Shown piece by piece: positions 23,166 through 34,605 of a stretch of DNA of 64,000 bases. Origin of the DNA: Adiantum capillus-veneris (taxonomy: Eukaryota; Streptophyta; Polypodiopsida; Polypodiales; Pteridaceae). Below the pieces are notes generated by a model. It ran no database searches, had not been told where the DNA came from, and saw nothing but the letters and a program-made list of their open reading frames with translations. Positions within the stretch are counted from its first letter, which is position 1. Each line of letters starts with the position of its first letter. The translations under genes and the position numbers were made by a program. The stretch spans positions 94,464,112-94,528,111 of the forward strand of contig CM043945.1 of the NCBI GenBank assembly GCA_014529385.2, given 5' to 3'.

Positions 23166-24925
23166 ATGGCTGCGAGTAGTGCCTCCAAAAGAGAAGAGTA
23201 CTACATCAAAAAGTTTGATGGCTCAAACTTTGTCATTTAGCAGCAGTGTATGCAAGATGTTTTGATCAACAAAGGCTTGATTGCACCCTTGCATGAAAGA
23301 AGAGAAAATGTCTACACTAATGATAAGTGGGATGACTTGAATGAACGTGCTATGGCAACCATTCGCCAAAGATTTGTGGGATGCTCTATGTTAAGGCTTG
23401 GGATGGCAACAACGCCTTGAACAAGGTTTTCTTGATGAAGAAATTGTGTGCATGAACATGAAAGAAGACAGTAATGTTAGTTCTCATTTTAACTAGTTCA
23501 ACATCGTGTTTTCATAGCTTATTTCAAAAGGTCTCAATTTCGACAATGAAATGAAGGCCATTTTCTTGCTATGTTCTCTACCCTTGTCATGGGATACTTT
23601 CAACACATCCATAAGTAATTTTGCAACCAATGGCAAGCTAGATTTTAGTAGTGTTGTTGGTGCGTTGCTCATTGAGGAGATTCGACGGCAATCCCTTGAT
23701 GCAAGTGGGCATGGTGATGCGTATGTGGCTAATGAAAATCGTGACAAAAGGGAATTTCAAAAGCAGCGTGGTCATAGCCGTAGTCGTTCACAGGATCGCA
23801 TGTAAGATTGTAGCAAGAGTCAAGGCAAAGACTTGCAAAATGTAGAGTGTTACTACTGCCATAAAAAGGGACACTTGAAGAAATATTGCCGCACAATGCA
23901 GCGTGGTAAGGGCCAAGAAAAAGAAAAGTTTGACAAACCTAAAAGCGGCGTAAAAATTGAAGAGCTTAATGTGGTTGAGTCTCCAACCATTGAAAAAGTT
24001 TCTGAAGTGTCAAATGATGTGTCGATTTTCACATCGGATTTGAGTCCTGATGCATTGTTAGCTCATGATGAGTGTTATGTGCAAAATTGGATTGTGGACT
24101 CAAGTTCTTGCTTTCATGTGACTCCTCACAAGGAGTGGTTTTCTACGTACACTGCCACACATGGCACGGTGAAGCTAGGCAATTCTTATGAGCTTGATAT
24201 ATGCAGTGTGGGAAGCATCAAGTTTTCTATGCGTAATGGAACTCAGCACAAGGAGTGGTTTTCTACGTACATTGTCACACATGGCACGGTGAAGCTAGGC
24301 AATTCTTATGAGCTTGATATATGCAGTGTGGACAGCATCAAGTTTTCTATGCGTAATGGCACTGAGTTTATGCTACATAATGTCAGACATGTACCCAAAT
24401 TGACAAAGAGTTTGATGTCAGTTCGACAGAGCTGGATGATTTGGGTTACACTACCATATTTGCTCATGGTTCTTGGATTATCAAAAAGGGAAATCTGGTC
24501 ATGCTTAAAGGCTACAATTCTGGCTCATTGTACTCACTTTATGTCTCTTTTGTGAAAGAGAATTCTATTTGTGTAGCCGAGTTGCTGTCTACAAAGTTGT
24601 GGCCTAGCCGGCTAGGACATATGAGTCAAAAGGGAATGAAAGTCTTGCAGCATTCTCGTTATATCCCTGTGTTAAATTACTCTAACTTCTCTTTATGTGA
24701 GCATTGTATCTATGGCAAATAGACTAGGTTGATGTCGATGCCTTTTGACAAGGAGTTAGGGAGTCCTCTAGATATCATTTATAGCGACTTCTGTGGGCCT
24801 ATGCCAGCCAAGTCTCTAGGGGGAGTGTTATACTTCCTAACATTCATAGACAACTCTACTAGAAAGTGTTACCGTATACATGTGGTAGTGATTGACGGTA
24901 GCAACACAATCATAGTACTTAATTA
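23166..24925 (+). pseudogene. Copia gag-protease-integrase N-part (relic Y)
   Basis: Starts at ATG 23166 (MAASSASKREEYYIKKFDG, a copia gag start). TAG at 23238-23240 stands where gag proteins of this type have Trp. Then follow a gag core (MKAIFLLCSLPLSWDTF), a CCHC knuckle (CYYCHKKGHLKKYC), a protease site WIVDSSSCFHVTP in which the usual Asp-Ser-Gly is Asp-Ser-Ser, an in-frame 120-bp duplication just after it (24127-24366), the pre-integrase segment LWPSRLGHMS with CEHCIYGK (HHCC zinc site), a stop at 24721-24723, and the integrase start IIYSDFCGPM ... YFLTFIDNSTRK with the first catalytic Asp. It would have encoded particle, processing and integration functions. It is dead through stops, frameshifts and truncation. 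Confidence 0.85.
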
Positions 24926-25462
24926 ACTTGGCATAACAATACTTTTTCAAGAGAGGGAGTTTAGAGAACTTGACAACAATTGAGAACCTTTATGTGGAGC
25001 CCGTCACCCCTCCAATAGGCTTTCGTATTATAGGTTGTCCCATCAAGAGAAACTTGGTACACAATCTTTGTGTTCCTTGTGATCTAGGTGATGCAATGAA
25101 GATGGAAAGCTTCATGCATCACGAGCATAACATAGACTTTGTAAAAAGCATTAACTATCCCCAACCTCAGTCCCAAGGCCTCAAACACCTTCAAAGGTGG
25201 AGAGAGCTAGCAGGGAATGAGGGTAGCGAAGAGGAAGAAGAAGTAACATATGAGAAAGAGATAGTCCCTCATTTATCATCACTCTTCTTGCTAGCATACA
25301 TAATAACATAGTAATGAAGATGGAGAAGATGGAAGTTTAAGCATTGAAGCATGGCTCTTGGTTGGATTTGCATTCCATAGCCAAGAGTGTTGGTGTAGGC
25401 TCTCAAATTCTCTACTAGCTTTGTGAAGGAGATGGATCTCTTGCACTTTGCACTTCACACAA

Positions 25463-25477
25463 TGAGAGAGAGAGTGT

Positions 25478-25532
<55 letters not shown>

Positions 25533-25543
25533 GGGGGGGGGGG
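25463..25543. repeat. (GA)n(GT)n(G)n compound tract
   Basis: GAGAGAGAG, then (TG)n, then a G run of about 50 nt interrupted once by A. The long G tract would form G-quadruplex-prone DNA. Confidence 0.95.
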
Positions 25544-25969
25544 AGTATATCCTGCAAGTAGGCCCCCTCCTTGCTTGGGTTGACCTCCTCTTCTAGCTCA
25601 AGGTGAAAGCTCATTGGCCTTTCCAAGCCTATCCAATCACAAGCTGCTTCATTACTTAGCAATAGAGGTAGTCCTTGGACAAGTGTCCTCCTTTCCTCTT
25701 AAAGAGAGAGAGAGAGATTGATAAAAGCTCAAAAATAATAATTTAGTTAGCTAATTCCTCATTGGACCTCTCTAAGGATCAACCAATAGGCTTTGGACAC
25801 TCCTTGAGGGCAACCTAGCTAGGGGCTTGACATGTGTCCTACTTGCCTCTTGAGCAAGGGGTGTCCTTTGGGAGAGAGAGAGGTCAGCCAATCGCCCCCC
25901 CTACTTGCATGGCTCGCCCCCTCCTTGTAGGGATCTTGTTGACTTTTGTGACACCTTAAGCCCCTCAAC

Positions 25970-26180
25970 CTTGGGCCCGGTTCCCACCACAAGCTCGATC
26001 CTTAATCCCCACAAGCTTGGGCCGGGTTCCCACCTCAAGTACAACCCTAGCATCCCAAACATGAAAAGAACCTCAAGCATCTCAGTTCTCAAGCACCTCA
26101 AGTACCTCAATCATCTCAGTCGTCAAGCACGACAAACACCTCAATCTTGGGCCGGGTTCCCACCTCAAGCACAATCCTAG
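25970..26180. repeat. Short repeats of CTTGGGCC(C)GGTTCCCACC
   Basis: The phrase CTTGGGCCGGGTTCCCACC followed by TCAAG and, shortly after, AAYCCTAGC occurs at about 26019 and 26144, with a variant (CTTGGGCCCGGTTCCCACCA) at about 25971. CCTCAAG/CTCAAGC words fill the spacers. It looks like a degenerate minisatellite. Confidence 0.75.
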
Positions 26181-26339
26181 CTTGCCTAAGGTCAAAGGAC
26201 ATTTAACACTAACCATTGGAGGTCTTTAATGAAGCTAACCCTAAGGTCTTTGAGCTCCATTAGCTAACCTTGCTCTTTGACAGATCATCTCTCATTTGGA
26301 CCCCTTTACCATTGGCCCCGTGTTGAGATAGACCTGCAA

Positions 26340-26945
26340 GCATATTTTTGAGTAAAGATTTCATCGAAATCCACGCCTTTCATTTGCTTGAACCCTTTAG
26401 CAACCAATCTGGTCTTATACTTAGGCTAGGGATCATTAGTGATATACTTCTTCTTGTATACCCATTCGCATGGCAATGTCTATTTACCTACAAGTAACTC
26501 TGTCAAATCCCAAGTTTCATTGGCTAAAATCAAGTTATACTCAGATTGCACAGCCTCTTCCCACTTTACTCTATCGTCCATTTGAATGGCCTCTTTGTAG
26601 CAAGTGGGTTCACCGCAACTAGTGACTAGTAAGTAGTCTAGTCCGAGCTCAAAATGCTCAGGGCCACAAGATGTATGAGTAGACCTCCGAAGTGGTTGAC
26701 TGCTAGATTCCGCTCTCTCTGTGGAGAACCATGTGTGTGTGTACTAGTGGAAGGTACATCATTAGCACGTCCAACATTTTGTGTAATTGGCGGTGAGGAG
26801 ACATCCTCAAACCGTACTCTATGATAATCAATGTATTTCACTGGCTTTTTATGCATTGTAGCCTCGTTGAATATCACCTGTGAGCTGCGTATGACCTTCT
26901 TAGATTCTGGGTGCCAGAGATGATATCCCATCTCTCCCACCTGTC
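26340..26945 (-). pseudogene. Older copia fragment D (integrase C-end to RT start)
   Basis: Minus-strand frame with GYHLWHPESKKVIRSSQVIFNE, shown here as GYHLWHPESKK and VIRSSQVIFNE: the end of the copia integrase region. A linker follows, and then translated pieces VKWEEAVQSEY, CEWVYKKKY and RLVAKGFKQ, the start of copia reverse transcriptase, with stops. It is a different family from A, B and C. It is cut on the right exactly at the LTR of element B (26946) and ends on the left near 26340. No continuation of it was found beyond element C. Confidence 0.75.
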
Positions 26946-27172
26946 TGTTGGAATTAGGGTTGCAGAGAGATACACACAGATTGGAGAAGACGAAGGAAGC
27001 TCAAGGCACACAATAGAGAGTGTATAACTTAGTGTGCAATGGAAAGATAGATAGCCCTAGAGTCATGGGCGTATATACAATGCACGGGGGAAAAAACCTC
27101 CTAAAGAGGGAAAAAATGCCCCGGCGGTCCTAGTGTGTTCACACACATCACTACCACATGTATATGGTAACA
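26946..27172 (-). repeat. 3' LTR of copia B
   Basis: 227 bp with TGTTACC...CCAACA ends on the minus strand. It is preceded on the minus strand by the purine tract CCAGGGGGGATC (plus 27173-27184), the second-strand primer. Confidence 0.92.
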
Positions 27173-27247
27173 GATCCCCCCTGGAGTGATGCGGTGAACG
27201 AGAGCTGGCACATGAGTAAAGGAAAGTGCCATGCGCTAAGGACATGA

Positions 27248-29323
27248 TTAGTCCACAAAGGGGAGTAAGCCCAAAGCTTTGCGGAAAGCTTCAAGCTTCT
27301 CACGAGACAATGCCTTTGTGAAAAGATCTGCAAGGTTGTCCTGTGTTGGCACATAAGCCAAGCTGATCTCTCCTGCTGAGAGCCTCTCCCTGACATAGTG
27401 GTAATGCACCTCAATGTACTTTGTGCGAGCATGAAAAACTGGGTTCCTCGCAACTGCCAATGCGCTCTGGCTGTCAGTGTAGATAGTGTTGGCAGTGTCC
27501 TGTCCAACACCCAAATCAGCCATAAGGCGTCTGAGCCATACACACTCAACCGTAGCTGTGAAGACAACCTCACAACTCAAAGTGGCCACAGTAGGTTGCT
27601 TCTTTCTCGACCATGATATACATGAATTTCCAAGCATGAAACAAAAACCACTTGTGGACACTCTCGTGTCAATACAACCAACCCAATCTGAGTCCGAAAA
27701 AGCATGTAAGTCTGGCGGCAATGATCCCCCCTTGGGATAAAACAAGCCAAGATGTAAAGTGCCACTAAGGTAGTGGAAAATCCTCTTGACAGCCTGCCAA
27801 TGCTTAGACCCTAGGCTATGCATAAATCTGTTGACCTGTGAGACTACAAACTGAATATATGGCATCGTGTTGCATACATAAATGAGGCAGCCAACAGCAG
27901 TTTGATAAAGAGTGACATCAGCAGGATCGCCAGCATCATGTAGACTCAACTTCAAACCTATTTCCATGGGAGTGGCAATAGGTTTGCAATCCTCAAGTCC
28001 AAACTTACATTGCAATGTCTCTATGTAACTTTTCTGACACAAAGCAATACCACCATCACACTACTTAAACTGTATACCCAAGTAATGATGCAACAGCCCC
28101 AAATCTTTCATCTTGAAAGTAGCATTCAAATCAGCCTTAAATTCAGCAATATGTCTCTCATTTGGTCCAGTGATCAGTAAATCATCAACATAAAGAACCA
28201 CAATGAGAAGTACATCACCCTCACGCTTTACATACAATGTGCTTTCTGTTGGACTGGTACAAAAGCCTTGTTTGACCAAATGAGTGTCAGCTTTCTCATA
28301 CCAAGCACGAGGAGATTGCTTCAACCCATACAAAGCCTTGTTACATTTGCACACTTTGTCCTCTTGTCCTTTTATGACAAAACCGCGAGGTTGCGTTACA
28401 TAAAATTTCTCAAATATGTCACCATTCAAGAAAGCAGTAACAATGTCTGATTGATGTACATCCCAACCAAAATGAGCTGCCAATGCACATAGAAAACGCA
28501 CAGTAGTCATACGACAAGTGGGAGCAAAAGTCTCTTCATAATCGATGCCTTTTTGGTGTGCATAACCCTTTGCAACAAGTCGAGACTTATGGCAATCGAT
28601 CTCACCATCTGGCTTGCGTTTCAACTTGTAAACCCACTTTGTACCAATGGCCTTTTTGCCAGGAGGCAAATCACATAAAGTCAATGTGTCATTTTCTATG
28701 AGTGAATCATATTCTGATTGCATGGCAGCCATCCAATTTTTTTAATTCTATGCTTGATCAAAAGGCAGAAGCTCCTCAACATCATGTAAACTAGACACAG
28801 CCAAAGCATAACAATCTGATGCATAAGATGCATGGCGAGAGCCTGAACGAGTACGACTAGACAAAGGTGCATCCAATTTACTGTCACGCAAAGTGTGCAC
28901 CAGCCATTTTGGCATACCTCTAGCCTTCTCATTTTCAGCCCTTTCCTCATCAAGTACATCATGTACATCTGCATCACTAATAGGCTCATCTAGAACATTT
29001 TTAGAAACCCCCATAGGCTGTACATTTGCCTCATTGGAACTTACATTCGTATTTCCACCACTGAAAAGAGGCAACAAAGTGTCATAAATGTCCTATGAGC
29101 TTACATTACTATCTCTAGTACATGACAGCAAGGGCTGAACAGAATCTTCCACAAACACTACATCCGGAGAAACCAGAATACGTTTTGTTTGCGGATGATA
29201 CAACCTGTAACCTTTGCTTTCAGCACTATAACCAACAAAAATAAATTTGACAGCCTTATCATCCAATTTTCTGCGTTGCACTTGTCGCACCAAAGCATAT
29301 GCCAAACAGCCAAAAACACGCAT
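27248..29323 (-). pseudogene. Copia B integrase tail, reverse transcriptase and RNase H
   Basis: One frame runs over about 690 codons with a few stops (near 29093, 28746 and 28061). Order: RVFGCLAY and GYRLYHPQTKRI (end of integrase domain), linker, then RT with GTKWVYKLKRKPDGEID, RLVAKGYA, YGLKQSPRAWYEK, the active site YVDDLLITG and LLHHYLGIQF, then RNase H with FSDSDWVGC, STSGFCFMLG, YTDSQSALAVARNP and VPTQDNLADLFTKALS. These enzymes copy element RNA to DNA inside virus-like particles. The domain set is complete. The stops are single changes, so the copy is fairly young but inactive. Confidence 0.93.
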
Positions 29324-29399
29324 GTGCTCAATAGAAGGCTTTCTATCATTCCATGCTTCATATGGAGTAATAGACTACAAATCTTTCGTAGGACACCTG

Positions 29400-30678
29400 T
29401 TAAGTACATAAGTGGCACACATGATGGCCTCAAGCCAAAAAGAATGCGGCAAAGCTTGACTTTGACCATACATCGTGCCATTTCCGTCAGTGACCTGTTT
29501 TTCCTCTCAGCAACACCATTTTGCTGAGGTGTATAAGGCACTGTGCATTGGTGTTTTATCCCACGACTAGCCAGAAATGCATTAAATTCATGAGACATAT
29601 ACTCCCCCCCTCGATCGGAACGGAGGGTGCCCATAGTACATTTTGAGACATTTTCAGCCATAGCCAGAAATTGTTTGAAGCACATAAAAACTTTGGACTT
29701 CGCTTTAAGCGGAAATACCCATGCATGCCTGGAGTAATCATCAATGAAAGTCACGAAGTACAGGTAATTGCGCAAGGACGGAGTTTGCATGGGCCCACAA
29801 ACATCAGTATGCACAAGCTGCAACGTGCATGTGGCTCGAACTGAACCATCCTTTGGAAACTTAGAACGCTGCATCTTACCCAAAATACAGCCTTCACAAA
29901 CATGTTTGACAGGTGCTTCAAGAGGCGGCAAAGAAGCAACCATATCAGATTTCTACAAACGCAGCAAACTGGCAAAATTCAGATGACCAAAACGTGCATG
30001 CCAAAGTTTTGCATCTGAAATAGCCCTTGAATCTGCAACAGCATTTGAGAAATTTTGTCCACACTTGTCATACAAAGTGAGCATATACATCCCATGGCAC
30101 AAAAGCCTAGATGCAACAATTTCATCACCAAAACTGAGATCATGAACTGTACATCCGTCATCCAGAAATTTGACTACAAGTGCAAGTCTAGCAAGTGCGG
30201 ATACAGACAAGAGATTCTTCTTGATCCCAGGTACATAAAGTGCATCAACAAGTGTGAAGGAGCTGCCATTAGCAGCAGTGAGCACAATCTTTCCAACTCC
30301 CTAAACTGGATAAGAGGCGTTGTTGGCACAAGTGACTGAATTCCCATGAGGGACAGACTTGAGAGAGGTAAACAATTCACGATGTGAGGTAATGTGCTTT
30401 GTAGCACCACTGTCGAAATACCACACATGTGAATATGTAGCAACTGACAAGCATGCATCATGGACAGTAGGATTGTAAGTGCACTCTGCGCTAAAAGCCC
30501 ATTGTGCATCAACATCAGCATCACAGTCTCCTTTCACAGAAGACTCAACAATGGCTGCATTTTTAGTGGAACCAGCATTTGCAGTGGAACCACTCTCTTT
30601 CTTCTTAGCCTCTTCGGCCTTCCACTTAGGACATGACTTGATCAAGTGATCATTAGCTTTACAATAATGGAAATGCAT
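29400..30678 (-). pseudogene. Copia B zinc knuckle, protease and integrase
   Basis: A single frame with stops near 30301 and 29953. Seen: YCKANDHLIKSC (part of a CCHC knuckle whose first Cys lies across a frameshift), the protease site WYFDSGATKHIT (intact Asp-Ser-Gly), pre-integrase LWHARFGHLNF plus HVCEGCILGK, and integrase with HTDVCGPM, TFIDDYSRHAWV, LRSDRGGEY and YTPQQNGVAERKN, that is all three acidic residues D, D and E. A frameshift near 29480 separates it from the downstream pol frame. Copia order, integrase before RT, is clear. Confidence 0.92.
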
Positions 30679-31519
30679 CTTCTTTTTCCCTTATCACCAG
30701 AATTGCTAGACGAAGTGTTGCCAGCAGAAGCATTAGGAACAGAATTTTTGCCACTCGTAGCAGAACCATAAGAAGTGGTTTCATTACTGTTACCACCCTT
30801 TCTTTGAGAAGCAATAAAAGCCCGTTCAACTGCACGTTGCCGAGTCCTGTTTTTTCTAGAAAGTGACTCTTGCAACAACAATGTGCATAATGCATCAAAA
30901 TTGACAACTTCAGGATTTCCTTGGGTCATCGGTCTCCAAGTACTAGCAAAAGTCTGGTAGGAATCTGGTAAGGCATCAAGAACAGTCTGCACAAGGGAAC
31001 TGTCTGAAATGACTTCACCTGCAGAAATAAGCTGCTCATTGATATCCTTGACACTAGCAAGGAAAGTGTCCATATCATCTTCCTCATGCATAATCTTCGA
31101 CTCCAGCTCTTTACGCAGCAAAGCAATTTAGCCTCATTGCGACTTGCATAAAGACTAGCCAAAATATCCCAAGCCTGTTTTGCAGATTTTGCTGAACGGA
31201 TGTGAGGAATAATGGTGCGCTTCACAGACAACGCAATCAATGCATGAGCCTGCACATCCTTAACATCCCAACGAGCTTGTTCTGTCATAGGCAAAACAAC
31301 TCTAACAGCAGCAATCCTTGCAGCAAGACCTGCAACATCCTCAACATCTCCTACATCCTCAGAACCAGGACGTACATCAATGCCCTGCACAATGTTCCAG
31401 ACGCCCTTTGACACAAGAACATGTTGCATCATATAAGCCCACATAGGGTAGTTGTCCCCATCCAACCTGTCCTCAGCAGCAAACATCTTGAACACATCTG
31501 TGTTGTTGTTGTCAGCCAT
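30642..31519 (-). pseudogene. Copia B gag
   Basis: Starts at ATG 31519 (MADNNNTDVFKMFAAEDRLDG). It continues with NYPMWAYMMQHVL and AKQAWDILASLYASRNEAK, typical copia gag. A frameshift near 31123 moves to the next frame (DTFLASVKDINEQL, VLDALPDSYQTFASTW), which runs into a Ser/Asn-rich region and the zinc knuckle. It would form the particle shell and bind element RNA. Inactive because of the frameshifts. Confidence 0.9.
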
Positions 31520-31866
31520 GGTAAATGTTGCACCTGATGTGAAAACTGCCCGAAAATAGGAGAAACGGAGCGGGAACAACACGTGTTATATAGCACAAAC
31601 CATAGAAAACTATAAGGCACATGTTATGCATAAAACGGCACTGTCAGAAATTTTGCACAAAATGACGAAATAGCCTGTGTAGTACTGCCTGTAGTGGAAA
31701 CGGAGGCCGAAATGAGCCCAAATCGAAAATCTGAGCAAACCCGGCTCTTAGAGATGTCCTTGAGTATTTGTCGACGTGCGAACGCTCACCAAAGCTCACT
31801 GAAATCCGAAAAAGTGAGCAAGCGTGTACTGGAGCAGCTGGCAACTAAGCCCGGGAGGACGCAACC

Positions 31867-31881
31867 TGCTCTGATACCAAT
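31867..31881 (-). other. Primer-binding site of copia B
   Basis: On the minus strand the 5' LTR end CCAACA is followed by A, then TTGGTATCAGAGC: a perfect initiator tRNA-Met type primer-binding site. Confidence 0.92.
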
Positions 31882-32108
31882 TGTTGGAATTAGGGTTGTA
31901 GAGAGACACACACAACTTGGAGAAGCCGAAGGAAGCTCAAGGCACACAATAGAGAGTGTATAACTTAGTGTGCAATGGAAAGATAGATAGCCCTAGAATG
32001 ATGGGCGTATATACAATGCATGGGGGAAAAAACCTCCTAAAGAGGGAAAAAATGCCCCTGCAGTCCCAGTGTGTTCACACACATCACTACCACATGTATA
32101 TGGTAACA
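31882..32108 (-). repeat. LTR shared by copia B (5' LTR) and copia C (3' LTR)
   Basis: 227 bp. On its left is the B primer-binding site. On its right is a polypurine tract (plus-strand AAATCCCCCCTGG, 32107-32119) and the RNase H end of element C. One LTR therefore serves two internal regions, LTR-internal-LTR-internal, as produced by unequal recombination between LTRs. Confidence 0.9.
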
Positions 32109-34605
32109 AATCCCCCCTGGAGTGATGCGGTGGATGAGAGCTAGCACATGAGTAAAGGGAAGTGCCATGCCCTGAGGACATGATCAGTCCACAAAGGGGA
32201 GTAAGCCCAAAGCTTTGCAGAAAGCTTCAAACTTCTCACGAGATAATGCCTTTGTGAAAAGATCTGCAAGGTTGTCCTGTGTTGGCACATAAGCCAAGAT
32301 GATCTCTCCTACTGAGAGCCTCTCCTTGACATAGTGGTAATGCACCTCAATGTGCTTTGTGCTAGCATGAAAAACTGGGTTCTTCGCAACTGCCAATGCG
32401 CTCTGACTGTCAGTGTAGATAGTGTTGGCAGTGTCCTGTCCAACACCCAAACCAGCCATAAGGTGTCTGAGCCATACACACTCAACCATAGATGTGAAGA
32501 CTGCTCTGTACTCAGCCTTACAACTTGAAGTGGCCACAGTAGGTTGCTCCTTGCTCAACCATGATATACATGAACTGCCAAGCATGAAATAAAAACCAGT
32601 TGTGACACTCGTGTGTCAAAACAACCAGCCCAATCTGAGTCCAAAAAAGCATGTAAGTCTGGTGGCAATGATCACCCCTTGGGATAAAACAAGCCATGAT
32701 GTAAAGTGCCACTAAGGTAGCAAAAAATCCTCTTGACAACCTGCCAATGCTTAGACCCTGGGCTATGCATAAATCTACTGGCCTGTGAGACTGCAAACTG
32801 AATATCCGGCCTTGTGTTGCATACATAAATGAGGCATCCAACAACAGTTTGGTAAAGACCCGGGGAGGTCACTTTTTAGAATGTGTATGATATCACGTGA
32901 GTTAACCGGAGAGGATTATTAAAAGACCAAAATGTATAAAAATGTATACATACAGAGGGGGGTGGGGGTTTTTTAAATAGGCTCATAGTGTAAGTATAGC
33001 ATGTATATTGGGGTATTATGAATTACCTCTTGAACGCACGTGATATAGGGGTCTTTTGATAAGTGACTGCCCCGGGGGTAAAGAGTGACATCAGCAGATC
33101 ACTAGCGTCATGAAGACTCAATTTCAAACCTGTTTCCATGGGAGTGGCAATATGTTTGCAACCCTCAAGTCCAAACTTACACAACAATGTCTCTATGTAA
33201 CTTTTCTAACACAAGGCAATACCACCATCACACTACTTAAACTGTATACCCAAGTAATGATGCAACAGCCCCAAATCTTTCATCTTGAAAGTAGCATTCA
33301 AATCAGCCTTAAATTCAACAATATGTCCTCATTTGGTCCAATGATCAACAATCACCTACATAAAGAACCACAATGAGAAGTACATCACCCTCACGCTTTA
33401 CATACAATGTGCTTTCTGTTGGACTATTACGAAAGCCTCGTTTGACCAAATGAGTGCCAGCTTTCTCATACCAAGAATGAGGAGATTGCTTCAACCCATA
33501 CAAAGCCTTCTTACATCTGTACACTTTGTCCTCTTGTCCTTTCTTGACAAAACCGCGAGGCTGTGTTACATAAACTTCCTCAAATATGTCACCATTCAAG
33601 AAAGCAGTAACACTGTCTGATTGATGTACATCCCAACCAAAATGAGATGCCGATGCACAGAGAAAACACAGAGTAGTCATACGACAAGTGGGAGAAAATG
33701 TCTCTTCATAATCTATGCCTTTTTGCTGTACATAACCCTTTGCAACAATTCGAGCCTTATGGCGATCTATCTCACCATCCATCCTGCATTTCAACTTGTA
33801 AACCAACTTCGTACCAATGGCCTTTTTGCGAGGAGGCAAATCACATAAAGTCCATGTGTCATGTTTTATAAGTGCATCATATTATGATTGCATGGCAGCC
33901 ATCCGCTTCATCAAAAGATAGAGGTTCCTCAACATCATGTAAGCTAGACACAACCAAATCATAACAATCTGATGCATAAGATGCATGGCTAGAGCCTGAC
34001 GAGTACGACTAGACAAAGGTGCATCCAATTTACTGTCATGCAATGTATGCACCAGCCATTTTGGCATACCTCTAGCGTGCTCATTTTCAGCCCTTTCCTC
34101 ATCAAGTACATCATGTACATTTGTATCCTGCAAAGCTTTCATAGGACACCTGTTAAGTACATAAGTGGCACACATGATGACCTCAAGCCAAAAAGAATGC
34201 GGCAAAGCTTGACTTTTGACCATACATCGTGCCATTTTCGTAAGTGACCTGTTTTTCCTCTCAGCAACACCATTTTGCTGAGGTGTATAAGGCATTGTAC
34301 ATTGGTGTTTTATCCCACGACTAGCCAAAAATGCATTAAATTCATGAGACATATACTCCCCCCCTCGATCGGAACGGAGGGTGCCCATAGTACATTTCGA
34401 TACATTTTCAGCCATAGCCAAAAATTGTTTGAAGCACATAAAAACTTCAAACTTTGCTTTAAGCGGAAATACCCATGCATGCCTAGAGTAATCATCAATG
34501 AAAGTCACGAAGTAAAGGTAATTTCCCAAGGACGGAGTTTGTATGGGCCCACAAACATCACTATGCACAAGCTGCAACCTGCATGTGGCCCTAACTGAAC
34601 CATGC
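32109..34605 (-). mobile_element. Copia element C, truncated and internally deleted
   Basis: Same family as B. RNase H (32184-32585, VATSSCKAEYRAV, YTDSQSALAVAKNP, LADLFTKALS) and reverse transcriptase (33345-33839, IGTKLVYKLKC, YGLKQSPHSWYEK, VVLYVGDC in which the active-site Asp-Asp is lost) are followed by part of integrase (about 33882-34605: HSDVCGPIQ, TFIDDYSRHAWV, SDRGGEY, AERKN). About 400 bp corresponding to B 28970-29380 are missing at about 34125. The element ends abruptly near 34605, before the pre-integrase zinc site, and a MITE-like insert lies at 32859-33076. Confidence 0.9.
32859..33076. mobile_element. MITE-like insertion, 218 bp, 8-bp target duplication
   Basis: It interrupts the copia C coding sequence between two identical 8-bp copies of GGTAAAGA (32851-32858 and 33077-33084). 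The corresponding place in copia B (about 27903-27912) has GATAAAGA once and no insert. The ends are inverted repeats: CCCGGGGAGGTCACTT at 32859-32874 against CCCGGGGCAGTCACTT read inward from 33076. A further inner inverted block (ATATCACGTG[A/C]GTT) follows on both sides. No coding sequence. An 8-bp duplication fits hAT-like or a few other cut-and-paste families, but CCCGGGG ends are not the usual hAT ends, so the superfamily is open. Confidence 0.9.

Larger units (their letters stand above)
20740..24925 (+). mobile_element. Copia-type relic Y: LTR end, leader, gag-protease-integrase start
   Basis: An LTR-like region ending ...CACGTTTCAGCA is followed by TGGTATCAGA (20977-20986), the first ten bases of the copia primer-binding site. 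A leader of about 2.2 kb follows, with (GA)n tracts and a 48-bp duplication, and then a gag-protease-pre-integrase-integrase reading region (23166-24925). Similarity ends inside the integrase core; reverse transcriptase, RNase H and the 3' LTR are absent, so the element is 3'-truncated. Confidence 0.75.
24926..26339. other. Intergenic, with large microsatellite and short dispersed repeats
   Basis: No supported gene. A plus frame at 24970-25311 ends in an acidic run but has no recognisable domain. It contains the compound microsatellite at 25463-25543 and the repeats at 25970-26180, listed separately. Confidence 0.45.
26946..32108 (-). mobile_element. Full-length copia element B with two LTRs
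   Basis: LTRs of 227 bp each at 31882-32108 (5') and 26946-27172 (3') differ at about ten positions. The primer-binding site lies next to the 5' LTR, the polypurine tract next to the 3' LTR, and gag, protease, integrase, reverse transcriptase and RNase H follow in copia order on the minus strand. Internal stops and frameshifts make it defective. The bases outside the LTRs (CTGTC on the left, AATCC on the right) are not a target duplication. The right flank is instead the internal 3' part of a second element of the same family (C). Confidence 0.93.

Noticed and set aside
24970-25311. 113-codon plus-strand frame with acidic tail
   Set aside because: No domain or homology recognised and it lies directly after the truncated end of relic Y; kept as intergenic.
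32109-34605. Element C as a nested insertion of B into C
   Set aside because: No 5-bp target duplication around B, and the C interior continues directly from an LTR, so shared-LTR recombination explains it better.
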